A stretch of DNA of 64,000 nt from Erythrobacter sp. (GTDB lineage Bacteria > Pseudomonadota > Alphaproteobacteria > Sphingomonadales > Sphingomonadaceae): the NCBI RefSeq assembly GCF_011765465.1, contig NZ_CP050265.1:930001-994000 (forward strand). The letters run 5' to 3'. This document shows positions 24,803 through 34,884 of the stretch, piece after piece. Within the stretch, counting starts at the first letter, position 1. Each line of letters starts with the position of its first letter. A program made the translations under genes and the position numbers. The notes under the pieces are model-generated. The model saw nothing but the letters and a program-made list of their open reading frames with translations, searched no databases and had not been told where the DNA came from.

Positions 24803-25069
24803 TTAGAACGGCCGGTCTTCCGGACGCTGCGACATCGCCTCTTGCCGGCGCAGGAGGAAGCGCACCCATCCGAAAACGATAGCAAAGCCCGGTCCTGTCC
24901 CGAGGCAGGCCGCGACGATGTGGCCGTTATTCACCAAATACACCAACAGGGCGATGACGGGGATCAGTGGTATGCTGAGCAGCCAGCGCCATTGATAGAA
25001 CGTTCGGGGCGGGCGCACTTGCCGATCGACGAACCGCTCGACACGCTTGGCGAGAGCCGAAAATCTCAT
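24803..25069 (-). CDS. Small membrane protein downstream of mfd
   Basis: This is an 88-residue protein with an amphipathic start (RFSALAKRVERFVDRQ) and two hydrophobic segments (WLLSIPLIPVIALLVYLV and ACLGTGPGFAIVFGWVRFLL), ending in a charged tail. Its ATG overlaps the mfd stop (ATGA), which supports a real, translationally coupled gene. I do not recognise the family, and nothing in it suggests a role in transcription-coupled repair. Confidence 0.7.
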   Translation of the reverse strand: MRFSALAKRVERFVDRQVRPPRTFYQWRWLLSIPLIPVIALLVYLVNNGHIVAACLGTGPGFAIVFGWVRFLLRRQEAMSQRPEDRPF

Positions 25070-28000
25070 GCCGCCTGTTTGCCCTTCGCCTTCGCCGCCT
25101 TCCTCACGATCCCCGAAAGCCCCTTGGTCAGCTGGAAGAGGCCATTGAGGCGGCTCTGCGGGTCGCCCCAGGCGCGGTTGATGACGAGCTTCATGTCGGG
25201 GCGCAGCTTGGCCGTCCCTTGCAGGCGGTCGACATAGGCGATGAGGCCGGCGGGGTCGGGGAAGTCGTCCTTGTGGAAGGTCACCAGCGTGCCCCTCGCG
25301 CCGACGTCGATCTTGGCGATGTTGGCGGCGATCGCCTGGTGCTTGATCTCTATGAGGCGCACGAGGTTCTGCGTCGGGGCGGGCAGGTCGCCGAAGCGGT
25401 CGATCATTTCGGCAGCGAGGCTCTCGATCTCGGCCTTGCCTTCGGCCTGGTTGAGGCGGCGGTAAAGCGCCATGCGCACCGCGAGGTCGGGGACGTAATC
25501 CTGCGGGATCATGATCGGCGCATCGACCGTGATCTGCGGGGAAACCTTGTCGCGCGCAGGCTCGAGGCCCATCTCACCCGCCTTCGCGGCGAGGATCGCG
25601 TCCTCGAGCATCGACTGGTAAAGCTCGAAGCCGACCTCGCGGATATGGCCCGACTGCTCGTCGCCCAGAAGGTTGCCCGCGCCGCGAATGTCGAGATCGT
25701 GGCTTGCGAGCTGGAAGCCCGCGCCGAGGCTGTCGAGATCGCCGAGCACTTTCAGGCGCTTCTCCGCGACTTCGGAGAGGGCCACGTCCTTTTCGTAGGT
25801 GAGATAGGCATAGGCGCGCAGCTTCGCCCGCCCGACGCGACCGCGCAGCTGGTAGAGCTGGGCGAGGCCGAAGCGGTCCGCGCGGTGGATGATGATGGTG
25901 TTGGCCGAAGGCAGGTCGAGCCCGGATTCGACGATTGTTGTCGAGAGCAGCACCTCGTACTTGCACTCGTAGAAGGCGCTCATGCGCTCCTCGATCTCGC
26001 CCGCGCCCATCTGGCCGTGTGCGGAGACGACCTTCACTTCCGGAACGTTCTCGTGGAGCCATTCCTCGAGCGGGGCCATGTCGGAAATGCGCGGCACGAC
26101 GATGAAGCTCTGCCCGCCGCGGTGGTGTTCGCGCAGCAATGCCTCGCGCATCACCATGTCGTCCCATTCCATCACGTAGGTCCGCACGGCGAGGCGATCG
26201 ACGGGCGGAGTCTGGATGGTCGATAGTTCGCGCAGGCCGCTCATCGCCATCTGGAGCGTGCGCGGAATCGGGGTGGCGGTGAGCGTCAGCATATGCACGT
26301 CGGAGCGCAGCTGCTTGAGCTTCTCCTTGTGGGTGACGCCGAAGCGCTGCTCCTCGTCGACGATCACGAGGCCGAGATCCTTGAACTCAGTCGATTTCGA
26401 CAGGATCGCGTGCGTTCCGACGACGATGTCGATGTCGCCCTTTGCCAGCCCCTCGCGGGTTTCGGCCATTTCCTTGGACGAGACGAGGCGCGAAAGCCGC
26501 CCGATCTTGAGCGGGAAGCCTTCGAAGCGGTTCGCGAAATTCTGGTAGTGCTGGCGGGCGAGAAGGGTTGTTGGCGCGACGACCGCGACCTGCCGCCCGC
26601 TCATCGCCGCGACGAAGGCGGCGCGCAGGGCGACCTCGGTCTTGCCGAAGCCGACATCGCCGCACACCAGCCGGTCCATCGGCTTGCCGCTTTCAAGATC
26701 GCGCAGGACGTCCTCGATCGCGCGTTCCTGGTCGTCGGTCTCCTCCCACGGGAAGCGATCGACGAACTGGTTGAAGCTGGCCTCATCGGCTTCGAAAACG
26801 GGGGCTTTCTTGAGCGCACGCTCGGCGGCGACCTTCATCAACTCGCCCGCGATCGCGGTGATGCGCTCCTTGAGCCGGGCCCGGCGTTTCTGCCACGCTT
26901 CGCCGCCCAATCGGTCGAGCGGGACCGCCTCTTCGGAGGAACCGTAGCGCGAGAGGACGTCGATGTTCTCTACGGGTATGAACAGCTTGTCGCCGCCGTG
27001 GTATTCCAATGCGACGCAATCGTGCTGGCTCTTGCCCACGGCGATGGGTTCAAGGCCGAGATACTTGCCGATGCCGTGCTCGACGTGGACGACGAGATCG
27101 CCTCTCGACAACGCTTGAAGTTCGGCGAGGAAAGCGTCGGAATTGCGCCGCTTCTTCTTGCGACGCACCAGCCGGTCGCCGAGGACATCCTGTTCGGTGA
27201 CGATCTCGAGGTCGTCATTGGCGAAGCCCGCCTCGAGCGGCAGGACCATGATCGTCGCATCGCCCTTTTTCGAGGCGCCGAGCGCCTCCTGCCAGCTTTC
27301 CGCCATGCGAGTCGGCGTGCCGGCTTCGGAGAGAATCGATCCGATCCGCTTGGCGCTGCCGGTGGAATAGGCGGCGAGGAGCGGGCGCTTGCCGGCCTTG
27401 GCGATGGCCTTCAAATGCTCGGCGGCGGCTTCGTAGACATTGTCGCCGCGCGCCCGTTCGGGGGCGAAGTCGCGCGCGGCCCGGAAGCCGAAATCGACCG
27501 AGGCCGAGCCCTCGGGCGCGGCGAAGACGCTCGCGCGGTGAGCGGGGGCTTTGGCGAGCGCGCGGGCGAACTCGTCTTCGGCAAGATAGAGCGCGTCTTT
27601 CGGGAGCGGGCGATAGCTGCCCGACTTGTCAGATCCGGTGCGCGTGCGCTGGTCGTGGTAGTCGGCAATGTCCGACAGCCGCTCTTCGCCCGCGCCGAGC
27701 GATTGCTGGTCGATCACCATCACGTCGGTGGAATCGAGGTGGTCGAACAGGGTCGCAAGCTTGTCCTCGAACAGCGGCAGCCAGTGCTCCATCCCCGCCA
27801 GCCGCCTGCCGTCGCTGACCGCTTCGTAAAGCGGATCCTGCGTCGCCGACGCGCCGAAAAGCTCGCGGTAGCGCGACCGGAACCGCTTGATGCTCGCCTC
27901 GTCGAGCAGCGCCTCGGAGGCGGGTAGGAGCAGGTGCGAGTCGAGCGTGCCCGTCGAGCGCTGCGTGTTCGGGTCGAACAGGCGAAGGCTTTCCAGCTCG

Positions 28001-28560
28001 TCGCCGAAGAAATCGAGCCGCAGACCCTCATCCAGCGAAGAGGGGAAGATGTCGACGATCGACCCGCGCACCGCGAATTCGCCGTGGTCGACCACGGTGT
28101 CGGTGCGCGAATAGCCCGCCCGCGTCAGCAGCGCGGCAAGGCTGTCGTGGCCGATGGTCGTGCCCGGCGCGAATTCGCGCACGCTCTCGCGGATGCGGAA
28201 CGGGGTGAGCACCCGCTGCAGCGCGGCGTTGACCGTGGTGACGAGAAACTGCGAGCCGCCCTTGGGGTTCTGCAGCCGGTGAAGCGCCGAAAGCCGGGCT
28301 GCGCTGATCGAGAGAGCCGGGCTCGCGCGGTCGTAGGGCAGGCAGTCCCATGCGGGAAATTCGATCACCTCGACCTCGGGCGCGAAGAAGCGCGCCGCAT
28401 CCGCCACGGCGCGCATCGCAGCATCGTCGGGCGCTATGAAGACCGCGCGCTTTCTCGCCGCGCGGGCGAGGTCGCCCATGACGAGCGGTAGGCTCCCGCG
28501 CGGGAGCGAGGTCAGCGTCAGCGGCGTTTCGCTCGTGAGGATGCGGGAGAGGTCGGGCAT
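25066..28560 (-). CDS. mfd: Transcription-repair coupling factor Mfd
   Basis: This 1164-residue protein matches full-length Mfd, the ATP-dependent translocase that removes stalled RNA polymerase and recruits UvrA. The order is: N-terminal UvrB-like domain (FPAWDCLPYDRASP, VDHGEFAVRGSIVDIFP), RNA-polymerase-interaction domain around DLVVHVEHGIGKYLGLE, then the RecG-like helicase with Walker A GDVGFGKTE, DEEQRFG (DEEQ box), TATPIPRTL and the QLRGRVGR motif VI, and a C-terminal TRCF domain. It is the second gene of sdhE-mfd-(membrane protein) on the minus strand. All helicase motifs are intact. Confidence 0.98.
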   Translation of the reverse strand: MPDLSRILTSETPLTLTSLPRGSLPLVMGDLARAARKRAVFIAPDDAAMRAVADAARFFAPEVEVIEFPAWDCLPYDRASPALSISAARLSALHRLQNPKGGSQFLVTTVNAALQRVLTPFRIRESVREFAPGTTIGHDSLAALLTRAGYSRTDTVVDHGEFAVRGSIVDIFPSSLDEGLRLDFFGDELESLRLFDPNTQRSTGTLDSHLLLPASEALLDEASIKRFRSRYRELFGASATQDPLYEAVSDGRRLAGMEHWLPLFEDKLATLFDHLDSTDVMVIDQQSLGAGEERLSDIADYHDQRTRTGSDKSGSYRPLPKDALYLAEDEFARALAKAPAHRASVFAAPEGSASVDFGFRAARDFAPERARGDNVYEAAAEHLKAIAKAGKRPLLAAYSTGSAKRIGSILSEAGTPTRMAESWQEALGASKKGDATIMVLPLEAGFANDDLEIVTEQDVLGDRLVRRKKKRRNSDAFLAELQALSRGDLVVHVEHGIGKYLGLEPIAVGKSQHDCVALEYHGGDKLFIPVENIDVLSRYGSSEEAVPLDRLGGEAWQKRRARLKERITAIAGELMKVAAERALKKAPVFEADEASFNQFVDRFPWEETDDQERAIEDVLRDLESGKPMDRLVCGDVGFGKTEVALRAAFVAAMSGRQVAVVAPTTLLARQHYQNFANRFEGFPLKIGRLSRLVSSKEMAETREGLAKGDIDIVVGTHAILSKSTEFKDLGLVIVDEEQRFGVTHKEKLKQLRSDVHMLTLTATPIPRTLQMAMSGLRELSTIQTPPVDRLAVRTYVMEWDDMVMREALLREHHRGGQSFIVVPRISDMAPLEEWLHENVPEVKVVSAHGQMGAGEIEERMSAFYECKYEVLLSTTIVESGLDLPSANTIIIHRADRFGLAQLYQLRGRVGRAKLRAYAYLTYEKDVALSEVAEKRLKVLGDLDSLGAGFQLASHDLDIRGAGNLLGDEQSGHIREVGFELYQSMLEDAILAAKAGEMGLEPARDKVSPQITVDAPIMIPQDYVPDLAVRMALYRRLNQAEGKAEIESLAAEMIDRFGDLPAPTQNLVRLIEIKHQAIAANIAKIDVGARGTLVTFHKDDFPDPAGLIAYVDRLQGTAKLRPDMKLVINRAWGDPQSRLNGLFQLTKGLSGIVRKAAKAKGKQAA

Positions 28561-28624
28561 GGGCTTACAGGGTCAAACGCGCTGGCGCACGGGCGTTCCC
28601 GCGCGCGATTGGGGGAGCGCGGCC

Positions 28625-28903
28625 CTAGCGCGGGATATCGACGTAGTCGAGTTTCTGCATCTTCTCGATCAGCTCGCCCCGGAACCGTTCGGGCACGGCC
28701 TGCGTGCCTAGGCCCCAGGCCATGACATCGACATCGTCTTCGGCCAGCAGGTCTTCGAACCAGTCCATTTCCGCCTCGTCCCATTCCGCGTGGTAGCGAT
28801 CGAAGAAGCCGCCGATCATGTAATCGGCCTCGCGCGTGCCGCGATGCCAGGCGCGAAAGCGCGCGCGGGCGAGGCGCTGTTCGAAAGTGGGCATATCGTC
28901 CAT
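28625..28903 (-). CDS. sdhE: Succinate dehydrogenase assembly factor SdhE (FAD assembly factor 2)
   Basis: This 92-residue protein shows the SdhE/SDHAF2/YgfY pattern: RLARARFRAWHRGTREADYM (with the RGxxE motif that contacts the flavinylation site), then GGFFDRYHAEWDEAEMDWFE and LLAEDDVDVMAWG. It helps attach FAD covalently to the SdhA subunit. The ATG at 28903 is chosen from homologue length; MPTFEQR four codons further is an alternative. It lies 64 bases upstream of mfd and is divergent from recG. Confidence 0.93.
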   Translation of the reverse strand: MDDMPTFEQRLARARFRAWHRGTREADYMIGGFFDRYHAEWDEAEMDWFEDLLAEDDVDVMAWGLGTQAVPERFRGELIEKMQKLDYVDIPR

Positions 28904-28958
28904 GGCGGGCGAGGTAAGGCACTCGCCCGCACGGTTCAAGCGGCTATAACCCCCCGCG

Positions 28959-31019
28959 ATGCGTCCCGATATCCTCAACCCCCTGTTCGCCGAAACCCGC
29001 GCTCTCGAAGGAGTCGGGCCGAAACTGGCGAAGCCGCTCGGAAAGCTCGGGCTCGAACGGGTCAAGGACGTCGCCTACCACCTGCCCGAACGCTTCGTCA
29101 CGCGCCGCGCGATCGCCAATCTCGACGAAGGGGGCGAGGGCGAGCAGGTGATCGTGGCGCTGACCCCGACCGAACACCGCGCCTCGCGATCCCCCCGCGG
29201 GCCTTACCGCGTGCTGGCGCAGGATGCGGCGGGCAATATCTGCGCGATCACCTATTTCGGCCGCGCGTCCTACACGGCGAAGAAGCTGCTGCCGGTGGGC
29301 GAGAAGCGTTGGGTCGCGGGTAGGCTCGACCGCTATGGCGATATGCTCCAGATCGTCCATCCCGACCATGTCGAAAGCGAAAGCGCGGCGCATCTGGGGC
29401 GGCTGACCGAGCCGGTCTATCGCCTGTCCGAAGGACTCACCCAGCCGCGCGTCGCGAGCCTCGTCGAACAGGCGCTGGAACGTCTGCCCGAGCTGCCCGA
29501 ATGGATCGAGCCGGGCCAGCTCGAGCGCGCCGGATGGCCGAACTGGCGCGATGCGCTGGCGATGGCGCACCGCAATGAAAACGCCCCGGCGCGCGACCGG
29601 CTCGCCTATGACGAACTGCTTGCGAACAGCCTCGCGCTGCTGCTGGTCAAGGCGGACAGCCGCCGGCGCAAGGGGCAGTCGCTCATCGGCGACGGGCACC
29701 TGCGCGTGCAACTCGCGCTGCCGTTCGAGATGACCGGCGCGCAGAAACGCTCGATCGCCGAGATCGAGGGCGACATGGCGCAGGAAGCGCCGATGCTGCG
29801 CCTGCTGCAGGGCGACGTGGGCGCGGGCAAGACCGTGGTGGCATTGGCCGCGATGCTGATCGCGGTCGAGGCGGGCAAGCAGGCCGCGCTCCTCGCGCCG
29901 ACGGAGATCCTCGCGCGCCAGCATTACGAGACGCTGCGCCGCATGGCAGCCCCCACCGGGGCCGAGGTCGCGCTGCTGACGGGCCGGGCCAAGGGGCGCG
30001 AACGCGAGTCGATCCTGATGGGCCTGCTCGACGGGTCGATCGACATCATCGTCGGCACGCATTCGCTGTTCCAGGACAGCGTGGCCTACAGGGATCTCGG
30101 CCTCGTCGTGATCGACGAACAGCACCGCTTCGGCGTCGCCCAGCGCCTCGCGCTGGCGGCTAAGGGCAGGTGCGCGCCGCACACGCTCGCCATGACCGCG
30201 ACGCCGATCCCGCGCTCGCTGACGCTGGCGAATTACGGCGAGATGGACGTGAGCCGCCTCGACGAACTGCCGCCCGGACGCCAGGCGATCGACACGCGAG
30301 TCGTGCCGCAGGAGCGGATGGAGGACGTTGTCGCAGGGGTGGCGCGGCATCTTGCGGGCGGGCAGCAGGCGTACTGGGTTTGCCCGATGGTCCGCGACAA
30401 CGAGACTGACGACATCGCCGCGGCCGAGGCCCGCTATGCGGCGCTCAAGGAGCGTCTCGGCGATGCGGTCGTGATGGTTCACGGCCAGCTCGCGCCCGAG
30501 GTCAAGGATGCGAACATGGAACGTTTCGCCAGCGGCGAGGCGAAGCTGCTGGTGGCGACCACCGTGATCGAGGTCGGGGTCGATGTCCCCTCGGCAACGC
30601 TGATGGTGATCGAGCAGGCCGAACGCTTCGGCCTCGCGCAATTGCACCAGCTGCGCGGGCGCGTCGGGCGCGGGTCCGAGAAATCGGTCTGCCTCTTGCT
30701 GCGCGGCAACGAATTGTCGGAAACGGGCAAGAAGCGGCTCGCCCTGATGCGCGAGACGCAGGACGGGTTCCGCATCGCCGAGGAAGATCTCGAACTGAGA
30801 GGCGGGGGCGAACTGCTCGGCACGCGGCAATCGGGCGAGGCGGCGTTCGCCATCGCCGATCTCGACCAGGTCCAGCGCCTGCTGCCCGCCGCCCATGCCG
30901 ATGCGCGCCTGCTGATCGAGCGCGACGGCGGGCTGACCAGCGCGCGCGGCGAGGCGGCCCGGGTGCTGCTCTACCTGTTCGAGCGCGACTGGGGCGTGCA
31001 ATTGCTGCGCGGCGGATAG
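28959..31019 (+). CDS. recG: ATP-dependent DNA helicase RecG
   Basis: This 686-residue protein matches RecG, the branch-migration helicase that regresses stalled forks. The N-terminal wedge/OB domain starts with LEGVGPKLAKPLGKLGLERVKDV and includes YFGRASYTAKKL. The helicase core carries GDVGAGKT (Walker A), DEQHRFG (DEQH, motif II), TATPIPRSL (motif III) and QLRGRVGRG (motif VI), and ends with the GGGELLGTRQSG RecG-specific segment. The ATG at 28959 lies 55 bases from the divergent sdhE start. Confidence 0.98.
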   Translation: MRPDILNPLFAETRALEGVGPKLAKPLGKLGLERVKDVAYHLPERFVTRRAIANLDEGGEGEQVIVALTPTEHRASRSPRGPYRVLAQDAAGNICAITYFGRASYTAKKLLPVGEKRWVAGRLDRYGDMLQIVHPDHVESESAAHLGRLTEPVYRLSEGLTQPRVASLVEQALERLPELPEWIEPGQLERAGWPNWRDALAMAHRNENAPARDRLAYDELLANSLALLLVKADSRRRKGQSLIGDGHLRVQLALPFEMTGAQKRSIAEIEGDMAQEAPMLRLLQGDVGAGKTVVALAAMLIAVEAGKQAALLAPTEILARQHYETLRRMAAPTGAEVALLTGRAKGRERESILMGLLDGSIDIIVGTHSLFQDSVAYRDLGLVVIDEQHRFGVAQRLALAAKGRCAPHTLAMTATPIPRSLTLANYGEMDVSRLDELPPGRQAIDTRVVPQERMEDVVAGVARHLAGGQQAYWVCPMVRDNETDDIAAAEARYAALKERLGDAVVMVHGQLAPEVKDANMERFASGEAKLLVATTVIEVGVDVPSATLMVIEQAERFGLAQLHQLRGRVGRGSEKSVCLLLRGNELSETGKKRLALMRETQDGFRIAEEDLELRGGGELLGTRQSGEAAFAIADLDQVQRLLPAAHADARLLIERDGGLTSARGEAARVLLYLFERDWGVQLLRGG

Positions 31020-31029
31020 GGTGCGCGTG

Positions 31030-31542
31030 TCAGTCTTTACGGTCGAACCGGGCGGAGAGGCCCTCTTCGAGGAAGCGCCGCACCAGCACGTCGACCGCGA
31101 TGTTGATTTCTTCCCAGACGCGGCGGAAATCGGCCTCGTCGCCGTAATAGGGATCGTCGATACCGCGTCCGGTCAGCCCTTCGACCGCGTCGTTGAGCAG
31201 CGCGACCTGCGCGGTCCCGTCGCGCGGGGCGTGGGCGCGGATGCCCTGCAGGTTCGCCTTGTCGAGCGCGAATATGTGGGTCGCACGGTAGAAGTCGTCG
31301 CGCGCGATCTGGCGGCCGAGCAGCCCGCCGATATCGACCCCGTTCTCGCGCGCGATGCGGATCGCTCGCGGATCGGGCGGCTCGCCGATATGATAGGACG
31401 CGGTCCCGACCGAATCGACCTGCGCTTCGAGCCCGGCCTTAACCGCCGCAGCCCGGAACGCGCCCTCCGCCATGGGAGAGCGGCAGATGTTGCCGAGGCA
31501 GACGAACAGGACTGCCGGAAGTGAATTCGAGCCTTGTGCCAT
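31030..31542 (-). CDS. Low-molecular-weight protein-tyrosine phosphatase
   Basis: This 170-residue protein has the signature loop CLGNICRS with nucleophile Cys15 and Arg21 (C-x5-R-S), preceded by the beta strand AVLFV, and the acid motif DDPYYG near the C-terminus. It removes phosphate from phosphotyrosine and possibly phosphoarginine. The two tyrosines after DP are typical. Only the ATG at 31542 gives a normal LMW-PTP length; the frame runs back to 31842 through the divergent DUF885 gene. It ends just after recG and is divergent from the DUF885 gene, with 68 bases between starts. Confidence 0.95.
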   Translation of the reverse strand: MAQGSNSLPAVLFVCLGNICRSPMAEGAFRAAAVKAGLEAQVDSVGTASYHIGEPPDPRAIRIARENGVDIGGLLGRQIARDDFYRATHIFALDKANLQGIRAHAPRDGTAQVALLNDAVEGLTGRGIDDPYYGDEADFRRVWEEINIAVDVLVRRFLEEGLSARFDRKD

Positions 31543-31610
31543 GTCGAAGGCCAGTAGGTCGCCAGTGCAGATTACGCAATATTCTTGTAAGTAATACGGG
31601 AGTTTACTCG

Positions 31611-33377
31611 GTGCGGAAACTTTGTCTCGCTCTAGCACTTGGAGGAATGCCTCTGGCGAGTGCGTGGGCCGGCCCGGTCGAGGACTACGAGGCGCTGCGC
31701 GAGGAGGTGTGGGAAGCGACGCTCGACGCCTCGCCGCTGCTCGCCACCAGCGTCGGCGATGACCGGGGGGAGGGCGAGCTTTCCGACCTCTCGCTCGCCG
31801 AATACGAACGAGGGCTTGAAGAGACGAAGGGCTTCCTCGCAAGGTTGCGCGCGATCGATGCCGATGCTCTGCCGGTCGATCTCAGGATCGATTACGAAGT
31901 GCTCGAGGCGAGCCTTGCCGACCGGGTCGCCGCCTCTGCGCACCAGCATGATCGCTATGTCCTGTTCACGACATTCGGCGGGTGGGGATCGTGGTTCGCT
32001 TCGCTCCCCGACAGTTCGCCCTTCTTCGACCGCGCGGATTATGAAAGCTATGTCAGCCGCCTCGAAGCCTTCGCCGCGCAGAACGAACAGGGCATTGCGC
32101 GTAGCCGCGAGGCGGTCGCACGCGGGCTGACGCAGCCTTGCGAACCGCTCGAAGGTTTCGAGAACCGCATCGCCAAGCAGGTTGCCGAGGATTACCGCGC
32201 GACGCCCTTCTGGCAGCCGTTCGCAGGCGCACGGCCGGCCTTTCTCGACGAGGCCGAATGGAGCTCGCTCAAGGCCCAGGCGCGCGCCGCGATCGAGGAC
32301 GGCGTTATCCCCGCCTATGCCGACTTCCTCGCCTTCTACACCCGCGAATACGCTCCCAATTGCCGCACCGGCACGCCGGGCGTGCTCGCGACACCGGGCG
32401 GCGCGGCCTATTACGCGCAGCAGGTGAAAAGCTACACCACGACCGACATGACCCCGGACGAGGTCCACGAACTCGGCCTTTCCGAAGTCGCCCGGATTCG
32501 CGCCGAGATGGAGCAAGTCGCCGCTGAAGCAGGCTTCGCCAGCCGCGAAGCCTTCATCGAGCACCTGAGGACCGATCCCAAGTATTACGAGACGGACGTG
32601 GACGAATATGTCGAACACGTCGCCGCGCTCGCCAAGCATATCGACGGCTTCCTGCCCAAGCTTTTCGGCCGCCTCCCGCGCCAGCCCTATACGGTGAAGC
32701 CGATCCCCGAAGCGCAGGCGCCGGGCAACACGACCGCCTATTACGAGCCGGGCTCGCTCGAGACGGGCCAGCCGGGTGTCTACCGCATCAACACGACCGA
32801 ACTCGACCAGCGGCCCCTATGGGAACTGCCCGCTCTGGGCGTCCACGAGGCGGTCCCCGGCCATCACTTCCAGATCGCGCTGCAACAGGAACTCGACATC
32901 CACCCGCTGCGCGCCAACGGCACCTTCTTCACCGCCTTCGTCGAGGGCTGGGGGCTCTATTCCGAGCGGCTCGGGATCGAGATGGGGCTCTACGACACGC
33001 CCGCGAAGGAGATGGGGCGCCTGTCCTACGAGATGTGGCGCGCGACCCGGCTCGTGGTCGACACCGGGCTTCACGCAAAGGGCTGGTCGAAGCAGCAGGC
33101 GGTCCGCTTCATGCTCGACAACACCGCGCTGACGGCGGCGAATGTGGACGCGGAGGTCAACCGCTACATGACCTGGCCGGGACAGGCGCTCGCCTACAAG
33201 GTGGGCGAACTCAAGATCCGCGAACTGCGCGCGCGGGCCGAACGGGCGCTGGGCGCTGATTTCTCCTTGCGCGCCTTTCACGACACCGTGCTCGAAAACG
33301 GGGCGATCCCGCTTTCCGTGCTGGAAGCCCATGTCGACCGCTGGATCGCGGCCGAACTGGACAAGCGCAAGGACTGA
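31611..33377 (+). CDS. DUF885 family exported protein (putative zinc peptidase)
   Basis: This 588-residue protein carries a signal peptide (RKLCLALALGGMPLASAWAG). The DUF885 family is related to M3-type peptidases: the metal motif is HEAVPGHHFQ, together with a downstream Glu in AFVEGWGLYSERLG. Y-rich conserved stretches TAYYEPGSLETGQPG and MTWPGQALAYKVG are present. It is predicted to be a periplasmic metallo-hydrolase whose substrate is unknown. The GTG at 31611 is preceded by GGGAG. The longer frame from 31521 overlaps the phosphatase gene and lacks a signal-like start. It is convergent with the ABC1 kinase, its last base adjoining that gene's stop. Confidence 0.9.
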   Translation: MRKLCLALALGGMPLASAWAGPVEDYEALREEVWEATLDASPLLATSVGDDRGEGELSDLSLAEYERGLEETKGFLARLRAIDADALPVDLRIDYEVLEASLADRVAASAHQHDRYVLFTTFGGWGSWFASLPDSSPFFDRADYESYVSRLEAFAAQNEQGIARSREAVARGLTQPCEPLEGFENRIAKQVAEDYRATPFWQPFAGARPAFLDEAEWSSLKAQARAAIEDGVIPAYADFLAFYTREYAPNCRTGTPGVLATPGGAAYYAQQVKSYTTTDMTPDEVHELGLSEVARIRAEMEQVAAEAGFASREAFIEHLRTDPKYYETDVDEYVEHVAALAKHIDGFLPKLFGRLPRQPYTVKPIPEAQAPGNTTAYYEPGSLETGQPGVYRINTTELDQRPLWELPALGVHEAVPGHHFQIALQQELDIHPLRANGTFFTAFVEGWGLYSERLGIEMGLYDTPAKEMGRLSYEMWRATRLVVDTGLHAKGWSKQQAVRFMLDNTALTAANVDAEVNRYMTWPGQALAYKVGELKIRELRARAERALGADFSLRAFHDTVLENGAIPLSVLEAHVDRWIAAELDKRKD

Positions 33378-34796
33378 TCAGGCGGCGCGCGCGGGGAGGG
33401 GCTCGGTCGAGCCGAGCACGTCCTCGGTGATGCGGCGGATATTGACCTGCGCCTTCAGTTTCGCGCCGAGAAGCGCCGTGCCCGACACCTTGCGCTGGAC
33501 GAACAGGGTCTCGATCGGGGGGAAGGCCCAGGTGTCCTTGTCCTGCGCGATGGCATAGCCTTCGTCGCGCAGCAGCGGCACGAAGGCGCGGTCGCCGAAG
33601 TCGAACGGCTTGTCCTCGCGCATTTCATTGATGACGATGTCGATCATTCGATTGACCCGCTCGGGATGCTTTTCCGCGACGATCGGCATCATGAAGCCGC
33701 TTTCGATGGTCGCTTTCAGCACTTGTTCGCGGTCACCCTTGAGCCCGGCTTCGAGCATCCGGCGGTAGCCGTTCGAGACGTCGGGATCGACTTCGCGGCA
33801 GGCCCCGAAATCGAGCAGGACGATCTCGCCCGTTTCGCCGCGATAGCGGTAATTGGCGAAGTTCGGGTCGGTCTGCATCACGCCGAATTCGAACAATTCG
33901 CGCGCGACGAGGCGCATCAGGCGGGCCATGACCGCGTCACGCTGTTCGGGCGATTCCTCGCCCAGCACCTCGATGCTCGAGCCTTCCTCGAAGCTCATGG
34001 CGAGGATGTGTTCGCGCGTCAGCCCTTCGTGGAGGCGCGGGACGACGAAGCCGGGCTCGCCTTCGAGCCGCTTGCGGTAAAGCTCCATCTGCTCGCCTTC
34101 GCGGTGATAGTCGGCCTCTTCGTGAAGCTGCTTTTTCGCGGCGGCGAGGAGCTTGTCGATTTCCAGTTCGGGCGGGGCGAAACCCGCGACGCGCAACAAG
34201 GTCATCACATTGTCGACATCGCTGTCGATGCTCTTCGCAACGCCCGGATACTGCACCTTGATCGCCAGTTCTTCGCCTTCGCGGGTCATGGCCTTGTGGA
34301 CCTGCCCGATGCTGGCGGCGGCGATGGGCCGCGGGTTGAACCACTTGAACTGGCGGCGCCAGTCATTGCCCCATTGCTCTTTCAGCACCTTGTCGAGCTG
34401 GCGCGTCGGCATGAAGCTCGCCTGGTCGCGCAGGGTGGCGAGGATCTGCGAGAGTTCCGCAGGCAGGAAATCGCCCGCGTCCATGCTGATCATCTGGCCC
34501 ATCTTCATCGCCGCGCCGCGCAGGTGCGACAAGCGGTCGGCGAGCCGTTTCGCGTTGCCGGGCGTGAGGATCAGGTCGCGCGCCGAAATCCGCTCTCCGC
34601 TGGAGATGCGGCGCGCGCCTTCGGCCATCATGCCGCCCGCGACCCCGCCCACGAGCTGGCTGAAACTTGCCACCCGCGAAATGCGCCCCGAGGGTACGGC
34701 GCGGTGGCGGCCGCGTTCCTCGCGGGTCCAGTTGGCTTCGCTTTCGGCGATGTTGCGATCGTCGTCGTCGGGGTTTTCTGGGGGAGAATCTGGCAC
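33378..34796 (-). CDS. ABC1/ADCK (UbiB-type) atypical kinase family protein
   Basis: This 472-residue protein has the ABC1 hallmarks: the KxGQ motif in RGAAMKMGQMISMD, the Ala-rich loop AAASIGQVHKA that replaces the P-loop glycines, catalytic Lys in LAIKVQYPG, the ExD-like FEEGSSIEVLGEE, and the metal motif LLDFGACRE. Such proteins act as ATPases supporting ubiquinone biosynthesis or lipid-related functions. The N-terminal 40 residues are acidic and non-conserved. It lacks the two C-terminal transmembrane helices of E. coli UbiB, so it is closer to the ADCK/COQ8-like soluble members. It precedes no obvious ubi genes. Confidence 0.9.
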   Translation of the reverse strand: MPDSPPENPDDDDRNIAESEANWTREERGRHRAVPSGRISRVASFSQLVGGVAGGMMAEGARRISSGERISARDLILTPGNAKRLADRLSHLRGAAMKMGQMISMDAGDFLPAELSQILATLRDQASFMPTRQLDKVLKEQWGNDWRRQFKWFNPRPIAAASIGQVHKAMTREGEELAIKVQYPGVAKSIDSDVDNVMTLLRVAGFAPPELEIDKLLAAAKKQLHEEADYHREGEQMELYRKRLEGEPGFVVPRLHEGLTREHILAMSFEEGSSIEVLGEESPEQRDAVMARLMRLVARELFEFGVMQTDPNFANYRYRGETGEIVLLDFGACREVDPDVSNGYRRMLEAGLKGDREQVLKATIESGFMMPIVAEKHPERVNRMIDIVINEMREDKPFDFGDRAFVPLLRDEGYAIAQDKDTWAFPPIETLFVQRKVSGTALLGAKLKAQVNIRRITEDVLGSTEPLPARAA

Positions 34797-34884
34797 GTGG
34801 CGACCCTGCTCGTTCCGGCTGTTGCTCCCTAACAGATGGGCCGCGAAGCGGTTCCGCGCAAGGCGCGCTGCTCGGGCGGGCCGG

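Noticed and set aside
28944..31001. 685-codon minus-strand frame opposite recG
   Set aside because: It is the antisense shadow of recG and lacks any motif or ribosome site.
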